DNA of 64,000 nt from Hymenobacter rubidus (GCF_016734815.1 NZ_JAERQF010000005.1:62001-126000); one strand, 5' to 3'. Positions 52,227-61,138 are shown, counted from the first letter of the stretch. Notes: generated from the letters alone by a model not told the origin. Numbers and translations are program-made.

Positions 52227-53273
52227 TTATACCTGCTGTACCCGCTGCCGGGCCACTTCAAACAGCATGATGCCGGCCGCTACACTCACGTTGAGGCTCT
52301 GAATCTGGCCGGCCATGGGCACCTTCAGCTTCACGTCGGCTAGGTTCAGGAGGTCGGGCGAGATGCCGTCTTCTTCCGAGCCCATGAGCACGGCTACGGG
52401 GCCGGTGAAATCAATTTCGGCCGCACCTACGGCTTCTTCGGCTTTCTCGGTACAGGCCACTACGGTAATGCCGGACTGCTGGAGGAAGCGGATGGTTTCG
52501 TGCAGGCTGACCTCGCGGCATACGGGCAGCAGGTTGAGGGCGCCGGCGCTGGTTTTCAGCGCGTCGCCGTTGATTTGGGCGGCGCCGCGGCTGGGCACTA
52601 CAATGGCCTGCACGCCCAGGCATTCGGCCGTGCGGGCAATGGCGCCGAAGTTGCGCACATCAGTAATGCGGTCGAGCAGCAGCAGGAAGGGCACTTTGCC
52701 TTCCTCGAAGAGGCCCGACACGATGTTGTCGAGCGGGGCGTAGTCGATGGGCGACACAAAGGCCACCGCGCCCTGGTGATTTTTGCGGGTCAGGTTATCG
52801 AGCTTCTCCACGGGCACCAGTTGCACCTGGATGCCGGCCGCGCGGGCAGCAGCAGAGATGTCGGTGACCAGGCTGTTTTTGGTGCCGCGCAGCAGGAAAA
52901 TCTTCTCCAGCGTGCGGCCCGCGTTCAGGGCTTCCTGAATGGGGCGCAGGCCGAAGAGCATATCGATGCTGGACGCCTGGGCGGGGCGGTTCTCGTAGCG
53001 GGGCTTGTCGGAGCCGCCTTCGCGCTCGCGGTAGGGCGGGCGGCTGTCGCCCCGGTCGGGACGGCCGGTGGGGGCGTCGTCGCGGTTGTCGGAGCCGCCG
53101 CGGCCGCGCGGGCGGGCGGGGCGGTCGTCGAATTCAGCGCCGCCCCGGTCGGGGCGGAACTGTTTGGGGGTGACGGGGCGGTTGGCGCCGTCGTAGAAGC
53201 GGCGGCCGGCTACCGGGCGGGCAGGTCGCTGGGGACGTTCGGGCCGGTCAGGGCGGTCGGTGGGGTTCTCCAT
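52227..53273 (-). CDS. rlmB: 23S rRNA 2'-O-methyltransferase (TrmH/RlmB family, SPOUT)
   Basis: 348 residues. The first 95 are Arg/Pro/Asp/Gly-rich and surely disordered, a common RNA-binding extension. The substrate-binding domain (about 103-180; MLFGLRPIQEALNAG) is followed by the SPOUT domain with its three motifs: VRNFGAIARTAECLG (about 207-221), LMGSEEDGISPDLL (about 298-311) and SLNVSVAAGIMLFE (about 326-339). It methylates a ribose of 23S rRNA (G2251 in E. coli); the exact site is inferred. The start of this gene lies 64 nt inside the end of the GWxTD gene. Confidence 0.92.
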   Translation of the reverse strand: MENPTDRPDRPERPQRPARPVAGRRFYDGANRPVTPKQFRPDRGGAEFDDRPARPRGRGGSDNRDDAPTGRPDRGDSRPPYREREGGSDKPRYENRPAQASSIDMLFGLRPIQEALNAGRTLEKIFLLRGTKNSLVTDISAAARAAGIQVQLVPVEKLDNLTRKNHQGAVAFVSPIDYAPLDNIVSGLFEEGKVPFLLLLDRITDVRNFGAIARTAECLGVQAIVVPSRGAAQINGDALKTSAGALNLLPVCREVSLHETIRFLQQSGITVVACTEKAEEAVGAAEIDFTGPVAVLMGSEEDGISPDLLNLADVKLKVPMAGQIQSLNVSVAAGIMLFEVARQRVQQV

Positions 53274-54496
53274 TTTTCAACGGCGGCATACCAGAGCAGT
53301 TCGTACTCGGGCCGGCGCACCAATTCGTAATAATCAGGGGCAAAGGTACTCGGCCGCGGCCGGAAGGTGTAGGTGATGGGTCCGCCGCCAATGCCGCCTT
53401 CGTTGTAGTACCACCGTTCTTCGCCGTTGAGAAGCCGGCGCACGCTGGACGGTGGCCCTAGCACGACGTACAATAAGCCCCTATCCGTCAGCCAGCCCGC
53501 CTTGTGGGCGGCAAAGAGGCGGTTGGCCGCCGTCACGCGGCCGTAGTAGCGCCGAATCAGGTCTTTGCCCAGGTTGTGGTTGCCCTGGGCGATGTCGAGC
53601 CAGAATTTATCGACGGCGCGCTTGGGGTCGGGGGCATCGGTGAGCTTCTGGCGCTCCTGGCTGGTGGTGAGGTAGCGCAGGGGCTCAATCAGCTCGGCGG
53701 CGGTGGTGAGGGCGGGGTACTGGTTGGCCGCCACCAGCACGGCCAGCGTGCGCGGCGCCATGCCGCCGACTCCGCCCACCCGCAGGGCATACAGGCCGGG
53801 CTCGCGGAAGCGCAGGGGCTCGCCGGGCCGGGCTTCGGCCGAATCGAGCACCGGCAGCAGGCGCGGGCCGGCGGGCATGGCGGCCGGGTTGGTCATGGGC
53901 GGCAGGGCGGGGGTGGGCGTCACGGCGTAGCGCTTCCAGCGCACGGGCTGCATCAAGCCGTAGCTGTCGACGCCGAAGGTTTCGCCGGCCCGCACGTAGC
54001 GGCGCGCCAGGGGCTGCCCGGCCGAATCGGTGAGCACGAAGGGGCGCACCAGCAGGGCTTCGGTGAGGCGCAGCCAGGCGGTGGTGGTGGGCTCCTGGTA
54101 GTCGTCCTTGGCATCGGCGGGGGCGGTGGTGATTTCCAGGATGGCCCCGGCGGGCAGGCGGGCGGCGGCCAGGCAGGTGCTGAGGCGGACGCTGCCATCG
54201 GCCTCGGGGCGCGGGTGCTGCTGGCGGCGCGGCAGGCTGTCCTGCCACAGCGGGTACTTGGCTTCGTAGCTGGGCCAGGCCGTGAGGCGCAGCGCGTGGC
54301 CGAGGCCCAGGCGGGCGGGGGCGGGCAGGCGCAGGTAGAGGCGCAGGCTGTCGCCCTCGCGGCGGGTGTCCACTTCCAGGTGCGGGGCGTCGCGGTAGAG
54401 GCCGGCGTAGTCGGGGCGCGGGGCCAAGGGGGCGGCGGCGCACAGCAGCGGCAGCAGCCAGCCAAGACGAAGCCAAAGACGCGAAGGGTGAGCCAT
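53210..54496 (-). CDS. GWxTD domain-containing protein
   Basis: 428 residues. A signal peptide (MAHPSRLWLRLGWLLPLLCA) leads to a beta-rich N-terminal region (about 25-260) and the GWxTD domain (about 265-415), recognised by FWLDIAQ, YYGRVTAANRLFAAHKAGWL, GLLYVVLGPPSSVRR and YYELVRRPEYELLWYAAV. The domain occurs in secreted Bacteroidota proteins; its role is not known. The coding region runs on through a Pro/Arg tail into the first 64 nt of rlmB in another frame. Such a long overlap on the same strand is unusual and suggests translational coupling or an extended C-terminus. Confidence 0.88.
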   Translation of the reverse strand: MAHPSRLWLRLGWLLPLLCAAAPLAPRPDYAGLYRDAPHLEVDTRREGDSLRLYLRLPAPARLGLGHALRLTAWPSYEAKYPLWQDSLPRRQQHPRPEADGSVRLSTCLAAARLPAGAILEITTAPADAKDDYQEPTTTAWLRLTEALLVRPFVLTDSAGQPLARRYVRAGETFGVDSYGLMQPVRWKRYAVTPTPALPPMTNPAAMPAGPRLLPVLDSAEARPGEPLRFREPGLYALRVGGVGGMAPRTLAVLVAANQYPALTTAAELIEPLRYLTTSQERQKLTDAPDPKRAVDKFWLDIAQGNHNLGKDLIRRYYGRVTAANRLFAAHKAGWLTDRGLLYVVLGPPSSVRRLLNGEERWYYNEGGIGGGPITYTFRPRPSTFAPDYYELVRRPEYELLWYAAVEKWRTPPTALTGPNVPSDLPAR

Positions 54497-54740
54497 GCCG
54501 GGAAGTTCGGGGGAAAAGTGTAAAGTCCCTTTTCTAACGGAAGAAAGCCGCCAGAAATTGACTTAGCAGGAAGATACGCAGACTTGCGGCGGCGAACTGC
54601 TGCCATGTATGGCCTGCTGAAAAGTGCGATTCTCGCAAAAGGTAGTTTGCAAATGGTAGCGGCTATGCGGTAATCTTCAGGAGCGTTAGCGGCGGCGGCA
54701 GTTGCGCGCGGCAAGTTTACACCATGCACGTTCTATCATC

Positions 54741-55283
54741 ATGAAGCAAATACGCGCGCTGAGAATATTGCCGGTCTTGGCTGCTGTGTTGCTACTCGCC
54801 GCTTGCAAAAAGAACGGCGCCGACCCAGCCGACCAACTGCCCCCAGCTACACAAACCGGGGCCAATACCTTCGGCTGTCTCGTCAACGGCCGAGCGTGGA
54901 CACCGAAAGGAAACAGCGGGTATTCCAACTACACCGTCAGTTATGACCCAACCTATCGAAAAGGTACGCTCAATGTAGCAGCTTACCGAGACGGTGGAAA
55001 AGGCGTCAATGATACCCAAGTATTGGGTTTTTACGCAGACAGCATCCCCACGGCAGGTAGCTATTCCCTGGCAATTATCGACCACCAGGAAGGAATATTT
55101 ATCGATAGAACGCAAGCCTGCCAATTTCCTGGCAATGATGCCTACTACAGACGCGGCCTACTTGTCATCACGCGGCTAGACCGGAAAGCGGGCATCATCT
55201 CCGGCACGTTCGCCTTCACGCTCTATAAGCTTGGCTGCGACAGTGTACGCGTCACCGAGGGGCGCTTTGACCGCAAGCTTTAA
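54741..55283 (+). CDS. DUF6252-like lipoprotein
   Basis: 180 residues from ATG at 54741 (MKQIRALRILPVLAAVLLL); 13 earlier codons are dropped because the signal peptide starts here. The lipobox is LLAACKKN. The mature part opens with ANTFGCLVNGRAWTPKG, then VITRLDRKAGIISGTFAFTL and the end GRFDRKL, the typical course of DUF6252 proteins. Function is unknown; it probably sits in the outer membrane. Its promoter must lie in the 244 nt shared with the divergent GWxTD gene. Confidence 0.78.
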   Translation: MKQIRALRILPVLAAVLLLAACKKNGADPADQLPPATQTGANTFGCLVNGRAWTPKGNSGYSNYTVSYDPTYRKGTLNVAAYRDGGKGVNDTQVLGFYADSIPTAGSYSLAIIDHQEGIFIDRTQACQFPGNDAYYRRGLLVITRLDRKAGIISGTFAFTLYKLGCDSVRVTEGRFDRKL

Positions 55284-55355
55284 CTTTTCCCTGCTACCTT
55301 CCCGGTACCAGCAGGACGGTTCTACCTGGCATTTATCTACTACCTCCGTCTCCCC

Positions 55356-55493
55356 ATGAAAGACTACCAACTCGACAAGTACGAGAGCTTTTTCCTGCAC
55401 CTGAAAGCCTCCCGCGAGTCCCTGGCGTCCTTCGGCGATTTCACCGCCACGGCCGTGGCCGCGCCCGGCCGGGTGTATCTACTACGAGAGTAA
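55356..55493 (+). CDS. Small hypothetical protein or truncated gene
   Basis: 45 codons from ATG (MKDYQLDKYESFFLHLKASR) to TAA at 55491. It has codon use like its neighbours and a helical, charged N-terminus. The frame ends 12 nt before a half REP-like element (55506-55544), which could mean that a longer gene was cut by repeat insertion or deletion. No family is recognised. It may also be a true small protein. Confidence 0.4.
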   Translation: MKDYQLDKYESFFLHLKASRESLASFGDFTATAVAAPGRVYLLRE

Positions 55494-55505
55494 ATAATTG
55501 CTTAC

Positions 55506-55544
55506 GCGGGAGAGATGCTTCGACTCCGCTCAGCATGACCGTTC
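55506..55544. repeat. Solitary REP-like arm
   Basis: Only the right arm of the ATGCT family (GGGAGAGATGCTTCGACTCC onward to GCATGACCGTTC) is present; the left partner is missing. The arm hairpin ATGCT...AGCAT is intact. Confidence 0.7.
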
Positions 55545-55555
55545 AGAATTAAGCA

Positions 55556-55590
55556 AAAAGGCCGGCCCGCACCCTGCGAACCGGCCTTTA
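55556..55590. terminator. Intrinsic terminator of the DUF2723 gene
   Basis: AAAGGCCGG and CCGGCCTTT pair around a 15-nt loop. On the minus strand the stem is followed by T residues, 18 nt past the stop codon. Confidence 0.8.
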
Positions 55591-55607
55591 CTCATTTACC
55601 ATCTTAC

Positions 55608-58600
55608 TTACCGCGGGTAGTACTGGTTCATCAGGCCCAGGGCTTTTTCGCTGCGCACCTTGTCGCCGGCCATCTCGGCGGCGCGGTACACGCTTTGCAG
55701 GCCCAGCAGGTAGCCGCGCTGGTCGTCCTCGAAGAGGCTGCCGTCGGGCTTGGTGGCGTAGTAGGCCAGCATCTGCTCCGAGCGGGCCGTCATGGTATCG
55801 AGCAGTTGGTCGGCCTTCTTCTTCTCGCCGCCGGCTACCAGGGCGGGCACCAGCTGGGGCGAGTAGTAGTCGTAGGGCACGGCGGCGTCGGGCATCAGCT
55901 CCAGGCACTTGGTGGCCACTTCCTTGGCCTTGGCCACATTGTTGTCGGCGAGGTAGGCGTTGGCCAGGCGGGCAAACTTGTCGCGGTAGTTGGCCGGGAA
56001 GCGCAGGTTGTTCTCGTCGTAGAAAATGTGCGGGTTTTGCAGGCCCCGGTAGCTGAAGTCCTTGAACAGGCGCTGATAGGTCAGGTCCTTTTCCACGAAG
56101 CCTTCGTCGCCGCCGCCGCGCGGGTCGTAGTTCGGGTCCTTCAGCGGCAGCAGGCGGTAGGCCATGCCTTCCATCTGGAAGTAGGGCTGCAGGTTCATGT
56201 AGTCGGAGGGCGCCACGGTGCTGCTGAAGTAGATGGGCCGCTGCCAGTTGTTGGTGGCAATCATGTCGAGAATCACCAGGTTTTTCTTCTCAATGGCGCG
56301 CTTGCCCATGCTCCAGTCCATGCGGTCCACCAGCTGCTTCTCCCGGTCTTTGGGGATAATGCCAAGCTTTTTCACCGCCGCTGTATCAATGGGCAGGTAG
56401 AAGTTGGGCGTCGGGAAGCTCATCATCATCGGGCCGCCTTCCTGGTACTGCACTTGCAGCAGCGGGTTGTTGGTTTGCACCAGCTGGATAAACTCTTTCA
56501 GGTTCACGCTCTGCACGGCCGGGTTGGCGGCGAAGGGCACCATGTCGTTGGTGCCTTGGGCGTAGGCCTCGGGGCCCATGCTGATGGGGAAGCCCTGCGA
56601 GAGGTAGGAGCGACGCTTCATCTGGGCAATGTACCAGTCGGTGTTCAGGTACGAAAGCACGGCCACGCGCACGTCGGTGCGGAAGCCCTCCACCTCCTGG
56701 GCGTACCAGAGGGGGAAGGTGTCGTTGTCACCGTTGGTGAACAGGATGGCGTTCGGGGCGCAGCTATTCAGCAGGTTCTTGGCCGAGTCCACCGAGTTGT
56801 ACCGGTTGCTGCGGTCGTGGTCGTCCCAGCCCTGCGCGGCCATAATGCCCGGAATGAGCAGACCGACGGCCAGCGCCAGACCGGCCCGCAGGCCGTCGGC
56901 GCGTACCACTTTGCTCAGCAATTCGGCCACGCCCAGCACGCCTAGCCCTATCCAGATGGCAAAGGCAAACGTGGCTCCCGTGAAAGTATAGTCCCGCTCG
57001 CGCGGCTCACGTGGCGGCTGGTTGAGGTAGAGTACAATGGCCAGGCCGGTCATCAGAAACAGCAGGCCCGTCACCCAGGCGTCCTTGCTGTCGCGGCGGC
57101 TCTGGAACCACAGGCCCAGCAAACCCAGAATGAGCGGCAAAGCTAGGAAGTTGTTATGCGCCGGGCTCTCGCCAATGCGGGGCGGCAGGCTCTTGGCGCT
57201 GGGGCTAAAGGGCGTCACCACGCCCGCCTGCTGCACGTCGGACTCGCGGCCCACGAAGTTCCACATGAAGTAGCGCCAGAACATGTGGCCCATCTGGTAG
57301 CGGAACAGGAAGCCCAGGTTCTGGCCCATGGTGGGCTTCACGCCGTCCTGAATATCCACCCACTTCTTGTAGTTGGCAATCTGGTCGGGCTCGTAGCTGT
57401 AGATGCGGGGCAGCAGCATCTTGTCCTCGTCGCGGTACACGGGCTCCTGCTGGCGCGGCAGAATCTCCTTATAGGTACCGGTCTTCAGGTCGCGGGCGTA
57501 GCGGGGGGCACCCTCGGCGTAGTCCACCGGCTGGGCGTTGAACTGTGGGCCGTAGAGCAGCGGGCGCGAGCCGTACTGCTCCCGCTTGAGGTAGCTCACA
57601 AAGCTCAGCACATCCTCCGGGTCGTTCTCGTTGATGGTAGGCTGGAAGGAGCTGCGAATCGGCACAATGAGGTAGGACGAGTAGCCAATCAGGATGAACA
57701 CGAAGCACAGCATGGCCGTGTTCAGCAGCTGGCTGCGGCGCTGGTAGGAGAGGCGGAAGCCAAACCAAATCAGCCCGATAAATACCACCAAGAAGATGAA
57801 CAAACCCGCGTTGAAGGGCAGGCCCACGGTATTCACGAAGAACACCTCGAAGTTGCCGGCCAGCGTGGGCAGGCCCGGAATGATGCCCACCAAAATGGAA
57901 CCCACGATAATCATGCTCACCACCATTACGATAATGCCGCCTTTCAGCGACGGGTTGGCCGTGCGGCGGTAGTAGTAGATGAAGCCCAGGGCCGGCAGCG
58001 TGAGCAGGTTCAGCAAGTGCACCCCGATGCTGAGGCCGATGACGTAGGCAATCAGGATAATCCACTTGTCCGAGTCGGCCTCGTTGGCGTGGGCTTCCCA
58101 CTTCAACATCAGCCACACCACGGCCGCCGTGCACAGGGCCGACATGGCGTATACTTCGCCCTCCACGGCATTGAACCAGAACGAATCGGAAAAGGCGAAG
58201 GCCAGCGCCCCCACCACGCCCGCGCTCAAGATGAGCAGGCTTTGGGCACCGGTGGGCTCGATGGCTTCTGCGCCGAGGCCACTGTTGTTCACGGCCTCGC
58301 GCAGCACCAGCTTGCGGGCCATGCGGGTGATAATCCAGAACAGGAACAACACGGTGAAGGCGCTGCTCAGGCCCGAGAGGGCGTTGATGAGCACGGCCAC
58401 CTTCGTCACGTCGCCAAACGAAAACAGCGAAAACAGCCGGCCCAGTAGCAGGAACGTGGGGGCTCCCGGAGGGTGCGGCACCAGCAGCTTGTAGGAGCAG
58501 GCAATGAACTCGCCGCAGTCCCAGAACGAAGCGGTGGGCTCCAGGGTGAGCAGGTAGGTGGCGGCGGCAATGGCAAACACGAGCCAGCCGACGAGGTTGT

Positions 58601-58622
58601 TCAGGCTTTTAAAGGAACGCAT
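55608..58622 (-). CDS. DUF2723 / glycosyltransferase family 117 membrane protein
   Basis: 1,004 residues. The first 610 contain about 12-14 membrane segments; the N-terminal loop has the acid pair in ASFWDCGEFIACSYKL (about 31-46) followed by PHPPGAP, the hallmark of DUF2723, related to TMEM260-type protein O-mannosyltransferases. The C-terminal 390 residues are soluble, probably facing the periplasm, with short helical repeats near the end (LADNNVAKAKEVATKCLELM). It likely transfers a sugar from a lipid donor to secreted proteins, consistent with protein O-glycosylation in Bacteroidota; that role is inferred. Single gene with its own terminator. Confidence 0.9.
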   Translation of the reverse strand: MRSFKSLNNLVGWLVFAIAAATYLLTLEPTASFWDCGEFIACSYKLLVPHPPGAPTFLLLGRLFSLFSFGDVTKVAVLINALSGLSSAFTVLFLFWIITRMARKLVLREAVNNSGLGAEAIEPTGAQSLLILSAGVVGALAFAFSDSFWFNAVEGEVYAMSALCTAAVVWLMLKWEAHANEADSDKWIILIAYVIGLSIGVHLLNLLTLPALGFIYYYRRTANPSLKGGIIVMVVSMIIVGSILVGIIPGLPTLAGNFEVFFVNTVGLPFNAGLFIFLVVFIGLIWFGFRLSYQRRSQLLNTAMLCFVFILIGYSSYLIVPIRSSFQPTINENDPEDVLSFVSYLKREQYGSRPLLYGPQFNAQPVDYAEGAPRYARDLKTGTYKEILPRQQEPVYRDEDKMLLPRIYSYEPDQIANYKKWVDIQDGVKPTMGQNLGFLFRYQMGHMFWRYFMWNFVGRESDVQQAGVVTPFSPSAKSLPPRIGESPAHNNFLALPLILGLLGLWFQSRRDSKDAWVTGLLFLMTGLAIVLYLNQPPREPRERDYTFTGATFAFAIWIGLGVLGVAELLSKVVRADGLRAGLALAVGLLIPGIMAAQGWDDHDRSNRYNSVDSAKNLLNSCAPNAILFTNGDNDTFPLWYAQEVEGFRTDVRVAVLSYLNTDWYIAQMKRRSYLSQGFPISMGPEAYAQGTNDMVPFAANPAVQSVNLKEFIQLVQTNNPLLQVQYQEGGPMMMSFPTPNFYLPIDTAAVKKLGIIPKDREKQLVDRMDWSMGKRAIEKKNLVILDMIATNNWQRPIYFSSTVAPSDYMNLQPYFQMEGMAYRLLPLKDPNYDPRGGGDEGFVEKDLTYQRLFKDFSYRGLQNPHIFYDENNLRFPANYRDKFARLANAYLADNNVAKAKEVATKCLELMPDAAVPYDYYSPQLVPALVAGGEKKKADQLLDTMTARSEQMLAYYATKPDGSLFEDDQRGYLLGLQSVYRAAEMAGDKVRSEKALGLMNQYYPR

Positions 58623-58766
58623 AGAAACGAATGAGGCACAAGGGCCCGGCAGCTACGCAAAGGGCGCAATGCCGGAAAAAGCAACAGGCTAATCAGTGAA
58701 AAGGCAAAAGTAGGCAATGCACCGTTGCACTGACGCTTGCCAACAACCAATTCAGCCCAGAAACAC

Positions 58767-58791
58767 AAAAAGCAGCCCGGGGCTGCTTTTT
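58767..58791. terminator. Symmetric intrinsic terminator
   Basis: AAAAAGCAGCC, loop CGG, GGCTGCTTTTT. It lies 3' of the cupredoxin gene on the minus strand, after the inverted repeat at 58816-58903, and is probably that gene's terminator. Confidence 0.8.
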
Positions 58792-58815
58792 GGTCAAACA
58801 ATAGGCGGCGAAGCA

Positions 58816-58903
58816 CGAGTACCCCGAATTTTTAATTCGGCCCATGTGAGCGATAACCTCAGGAGTCGCCCGCTCGGGCCGAATTAAAAATTCGGGGTAC
58901 TCG
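58816..58903. repeat. Inverted-repeat doublet, CCGAATT family
   Basis: Perfect 28-bp arms (58816-58843 and 58876-58903). Each arm folds as CCGAATT / AATTCGG with a TTT or AAA loop. It lies directly downstream of the cupredoxin gene. Confidence 0.85.
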
Positions 58904-58914
58904 GCCTTGCGAAA

Positions 58915-59574
58915 TCAGTTCTGCAAAACCAGACGCTTCGTGCTCACCACCTTGCCGTCGACGAGCAGGCTGTAGAAGTACACGCCGGTGTGCAGGTCGC
59001 TCAGGTCGAGGGGCAGGCCGGCGGCCGTTAGCTCGGGCTTGAGGGCGATGGTGCGCAATTCCTGGCCGATGATGTTGCTCAGGCGCAGCTTGTATTCGCC
59101 GGCACTGGGCTTCTGGGTCAGCTGCACCGTTACCTGGCCGCGGCTGGGGTTGGGGAATACGTTGAGCGAAATGCCGGCTTCGCGGGCATCCAGGGTGGCC
59201 GTGGGCGTAGCCGCTACCACCGTGATGACGCCGTATTGGCCAGTGCCCACGCCGCCGTGGGCCGTGCAATGGTAGGGGAAGGTGCCAACGGTGTTGAACG
59301 TGTAGCTGAACGTCGTGCTGGCTGCATTCATTTGGAAAATGCTCCAGGCAGCCGGCGAGCTGTCCGACATGGTGGGATGGCTGGAAAAGCCCACGTAGCT
59401 CCACGTTACCCGGTCGCCGGCCGTGATGGTGCGGATGTCGGCCGTGCCGTTGGTATTGCCTGGCCCCCGGTAGTAGTTGTCACCTACCAGAATGGTGATG
59501 TTGGCGGCGAAGGCGGAAGCGGCGGTGAGAAACAGCGCGGCAACCATTGTCGCGGAACGAGTAAAGAGTTTCAT
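58915..59574 (-). CDS. Plastocyanin/azurin-like cupredoxin with T9SS sorting domain
   Basis: 219 residues from ATG at 59574 (MKLFTRSATMVAALFLTA); 69 earlier codons lie before the signal peptide and are not used. The cupredoxin domain (about 24-125) has copper ligands His in GFSSHPTMSD and Cys plus His in FPYHCTAHGGVG. The axial Met expected a few residues later appears to be Gln (GQYGVITV), as in stellacyanin-like sites. The C-terminal 85 residues (VFPNPSRGQVTVQL to STKRLVLQN) form a T9SS type A sorting domain. It is a secreted or surface copper protein, perhaps an electron carrier; the partner is unknown. Confidence 0.88.
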   Translation of the reverse strand: MKLFTRSATMVAALFLTAASAFAANITILVGDNYYRGPGNTNGTADIRTITAGDRVTWSYVGFSSHPTMSDSSPAAWSIFQMNAASTTFSYTFNTVGTFPYHCTAHGGVGTGQYGVITVVAATPTATLDAREAGISLNVFPNPSRGQVTVQLTQKPSAGEYKLRLSNIIGQELRTIALKPELTAAGLPLDLSDLHTGVYFYSLLVDGKVVSTKRLVLQN

Positions 59575-59931
59575 AAGAGACGCAGAAAAATGAAGGGTGA
59601 AGAAGAACGAAGGGTTATGCAGCGGAAGACAAGCACCGTGCCGAAGTGACTTCCGCCTTGAGCTGACACAACGCCAGCTTTGCGGTTTCGGTTTGCAATG
59701 GACGGCTGAAAGCACCGAAGGTTGAGTGCCCGTACCAAAGCCAACTCGGCACCCCAGCCCGGACGGTTGCCTGAGAAGCAACTTTTTTATTAGAAGGTTT
59801 GAATATAGGCCTTGGATGCCGAAATCCCGGGCATGGTTGCTTAGAAGCTGTTTGAGTTAGCTAAAAATTCAATGAAATGGTCATGCTTCACTGCGCTCTG
59901 CATGACCGTTCTTATTAATTTAAACAGCCTC
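59575..59931. other. Gap with a worn REP-like remnant
   Basis: 357 nt between the cupredoxin start and the birA stop. A short inverted pair GGTCATGC / GCATGACC at about 59878-59908 looks like a collapsed ATGCT-family element. The cupredoxin leader next to the start is pyrimidine-rich. No gene was seen. Confidence 0.5.
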
Positions 59932-60690
59932 TTAGGCGTGCCGAATTTCCTGCAAGCCAAAGCGCCGCAGCTCGTCGCCGATGCGAACGGCTAAGCGGCC
60001 ATCGTCCTCCACTCCGACAATCTGTCCTCGCACCTTTTGGCCATTCACGATAAACAAATGCGCTTCCTGGTAACGGTAGAGGGCTTGCAAATAGTCGTGC
60101 CGCAACGTACCCACCTGCCCGGCGCGCAGCTGCAGGTAGCGTCGCTCCAGGCATTCGAGCAGGCGCGCGGCCAGCGTTTCGCGCGAGTAGGCCCGGCCCG
60201 TGATTTGGCCAATGGAGGTGGCGGTGGCAATGGCAAAGTCCTGCTGGTTGATATTCAGGCCAATGCCAATGATGCTATATTGAATCTTTGGGCCGCTCAG
60301 GGTGTTCTCAATCAGGATGCCGCCCAGCTTTTGGTCACCGTAGAGCAGGTCGTTGGGCCACTTCAGCTTCAGTTTGAGGTCGGAGCCGAGCAGGGCGGCG
60401 GCCCAGTCGAACACCCCCAACGCCACGGCCTGGCTAAGGCGGAACTGCTCGGCGGCGGCCAGAAACGTGGGCTGCCACACCACCGAAAGCATCAGGTTTT
60501 CGGCCGGTGCGGCCTCCCACTGGTTGCCCCGCTGGCCCCGACCGGCGGTCTGAAAGTCCGTAATCACGGTGCAGCCCTCGCTGGCCCGGTTTTGGAGAAT
60601 CAGGGTTTGGGCCTCCGAATTGGTGGACGCACAGGTGGGCAGCCAGACTAGCTGGCGGCCCGTAAACAGGGTTTGGGGGAGAACAACCAC
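59932..60690 (-). CDS. birA: Biotin--[acetyl-CoA-carboxylase] ligase
   Basis: 252 residues from GTG at 60690; no nearby ATG is in frame. It activates biotin as biotinyl-AMP and attaches it to the carboxyl carrier protein. The biotinyl-AMP loop is GRGQRGNQW (about 50-58), followed by NLMLSVVW, KWPNDLLYGDQKLGGILIE (about 110-128) and IGIGLNIN. The C-terminal SH3-like domain has VRGQIVGVEDDGRL. There is no N-terminal DNA-binding domain, so it is a ligase only. It is divergent from rsfS with 67 nt between the starts. Confidence 0.94.
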   Translation of the reverse strand: MVVLPQTLFTGRQLVWLPTCASTNSEAQTLILQNRASEGCTVITDFQTAGRGQRGNQWEAAPAENLMLSVVWQPTFLAAAEQFRLSQAVALGVFDWAAALLGSDLKLKLKWPNDLLYGDQKLGGILIENTLSGPKIQYSIIGIGLNINQQDFAIATATSIGQITGRAYSRETLAARLLECLERRYLQLRAGQVGTLRHDYLQALYRYQEAHLFIVNGQKVRGQIVGVEDDGRLAVRIGDELRRFGLQEIRHA

Positions 60691-60710
60691 TTCCTTCTTG
60701 CGCGTATCGT

Positions 60711-60718
60711 TAACTTCG
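60711..60718 (+). promoter_or_regulatory. Possible -7 box of rsfS
   Basis: TAACTTCG, one base off TAnnTTTG, 39 nt before the ATG at 60758. No good -33 was found. Confidence 0.3.
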
Positions 60719-60757
60719 TAGACTTTCGGCTGTAAAGCTCACACCTAACACGACAAT

Positions 60758-61138
60758 ATGAAAAGCACGTTGGTCCGGCAGGATTCAGACACATTGGCAG
60801 ATTTGGTTATTCGCGGGATGCAGGACAAAAAGGCGTCCGACATCGTGGTGCTGAATTTGAAGCAGCTAAAAAACGCCGTGGCGGATTATTTTATCATCTG
60901 CTCAGCAAACTCTGATACGCAACTCGACGCCGTGGCGCGGTCGGTGGAAGAAGAAATCGAAAAAGTAACCGGCGAAAGCCCCTGGCAAACCGAAGGCCGC
61001 ACCAACCGCGAGTGGGTGCTGCTCGACTACGTGGACGTAGTGGTGCACGTGTTTCTGCGCGACCGCCGCAAGTTCTACGCCCTGGAAGAACTGTGGGGCG
61101 ACGCGGATATCAGTTATATCGAAGCGGAGCCGGCGTAA
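60758..61138 (+). CDS. rsfS: Ribosomal silencing factor RsfS
   Basis: 126 residues, the standard length. Binds ribosomal protein L14 (uL14) and blocks subunit joining in starved cells. The family motifs are KASDIVVLNLKQLKNAVADY (about 25-44), FIICSANSDTQLDAVA, RTNREWVLLDYVDVVVHVF (about 82-100) and YALEELWGDADI. It precedes ftsH with a repeat element in the 264-nt gap. Confidence 0.95.
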   Translation: MKSTLVRQDSDTLADLVIRGMQDKKASDIVVLNLKQLKNAVADYFIICSANSDTQLDAVARSVEEEIEKVTGESPWQTEGRTNREWVLLDYVDVVVHVFLRDRRKFYALEELWGDADISYIEAEPA

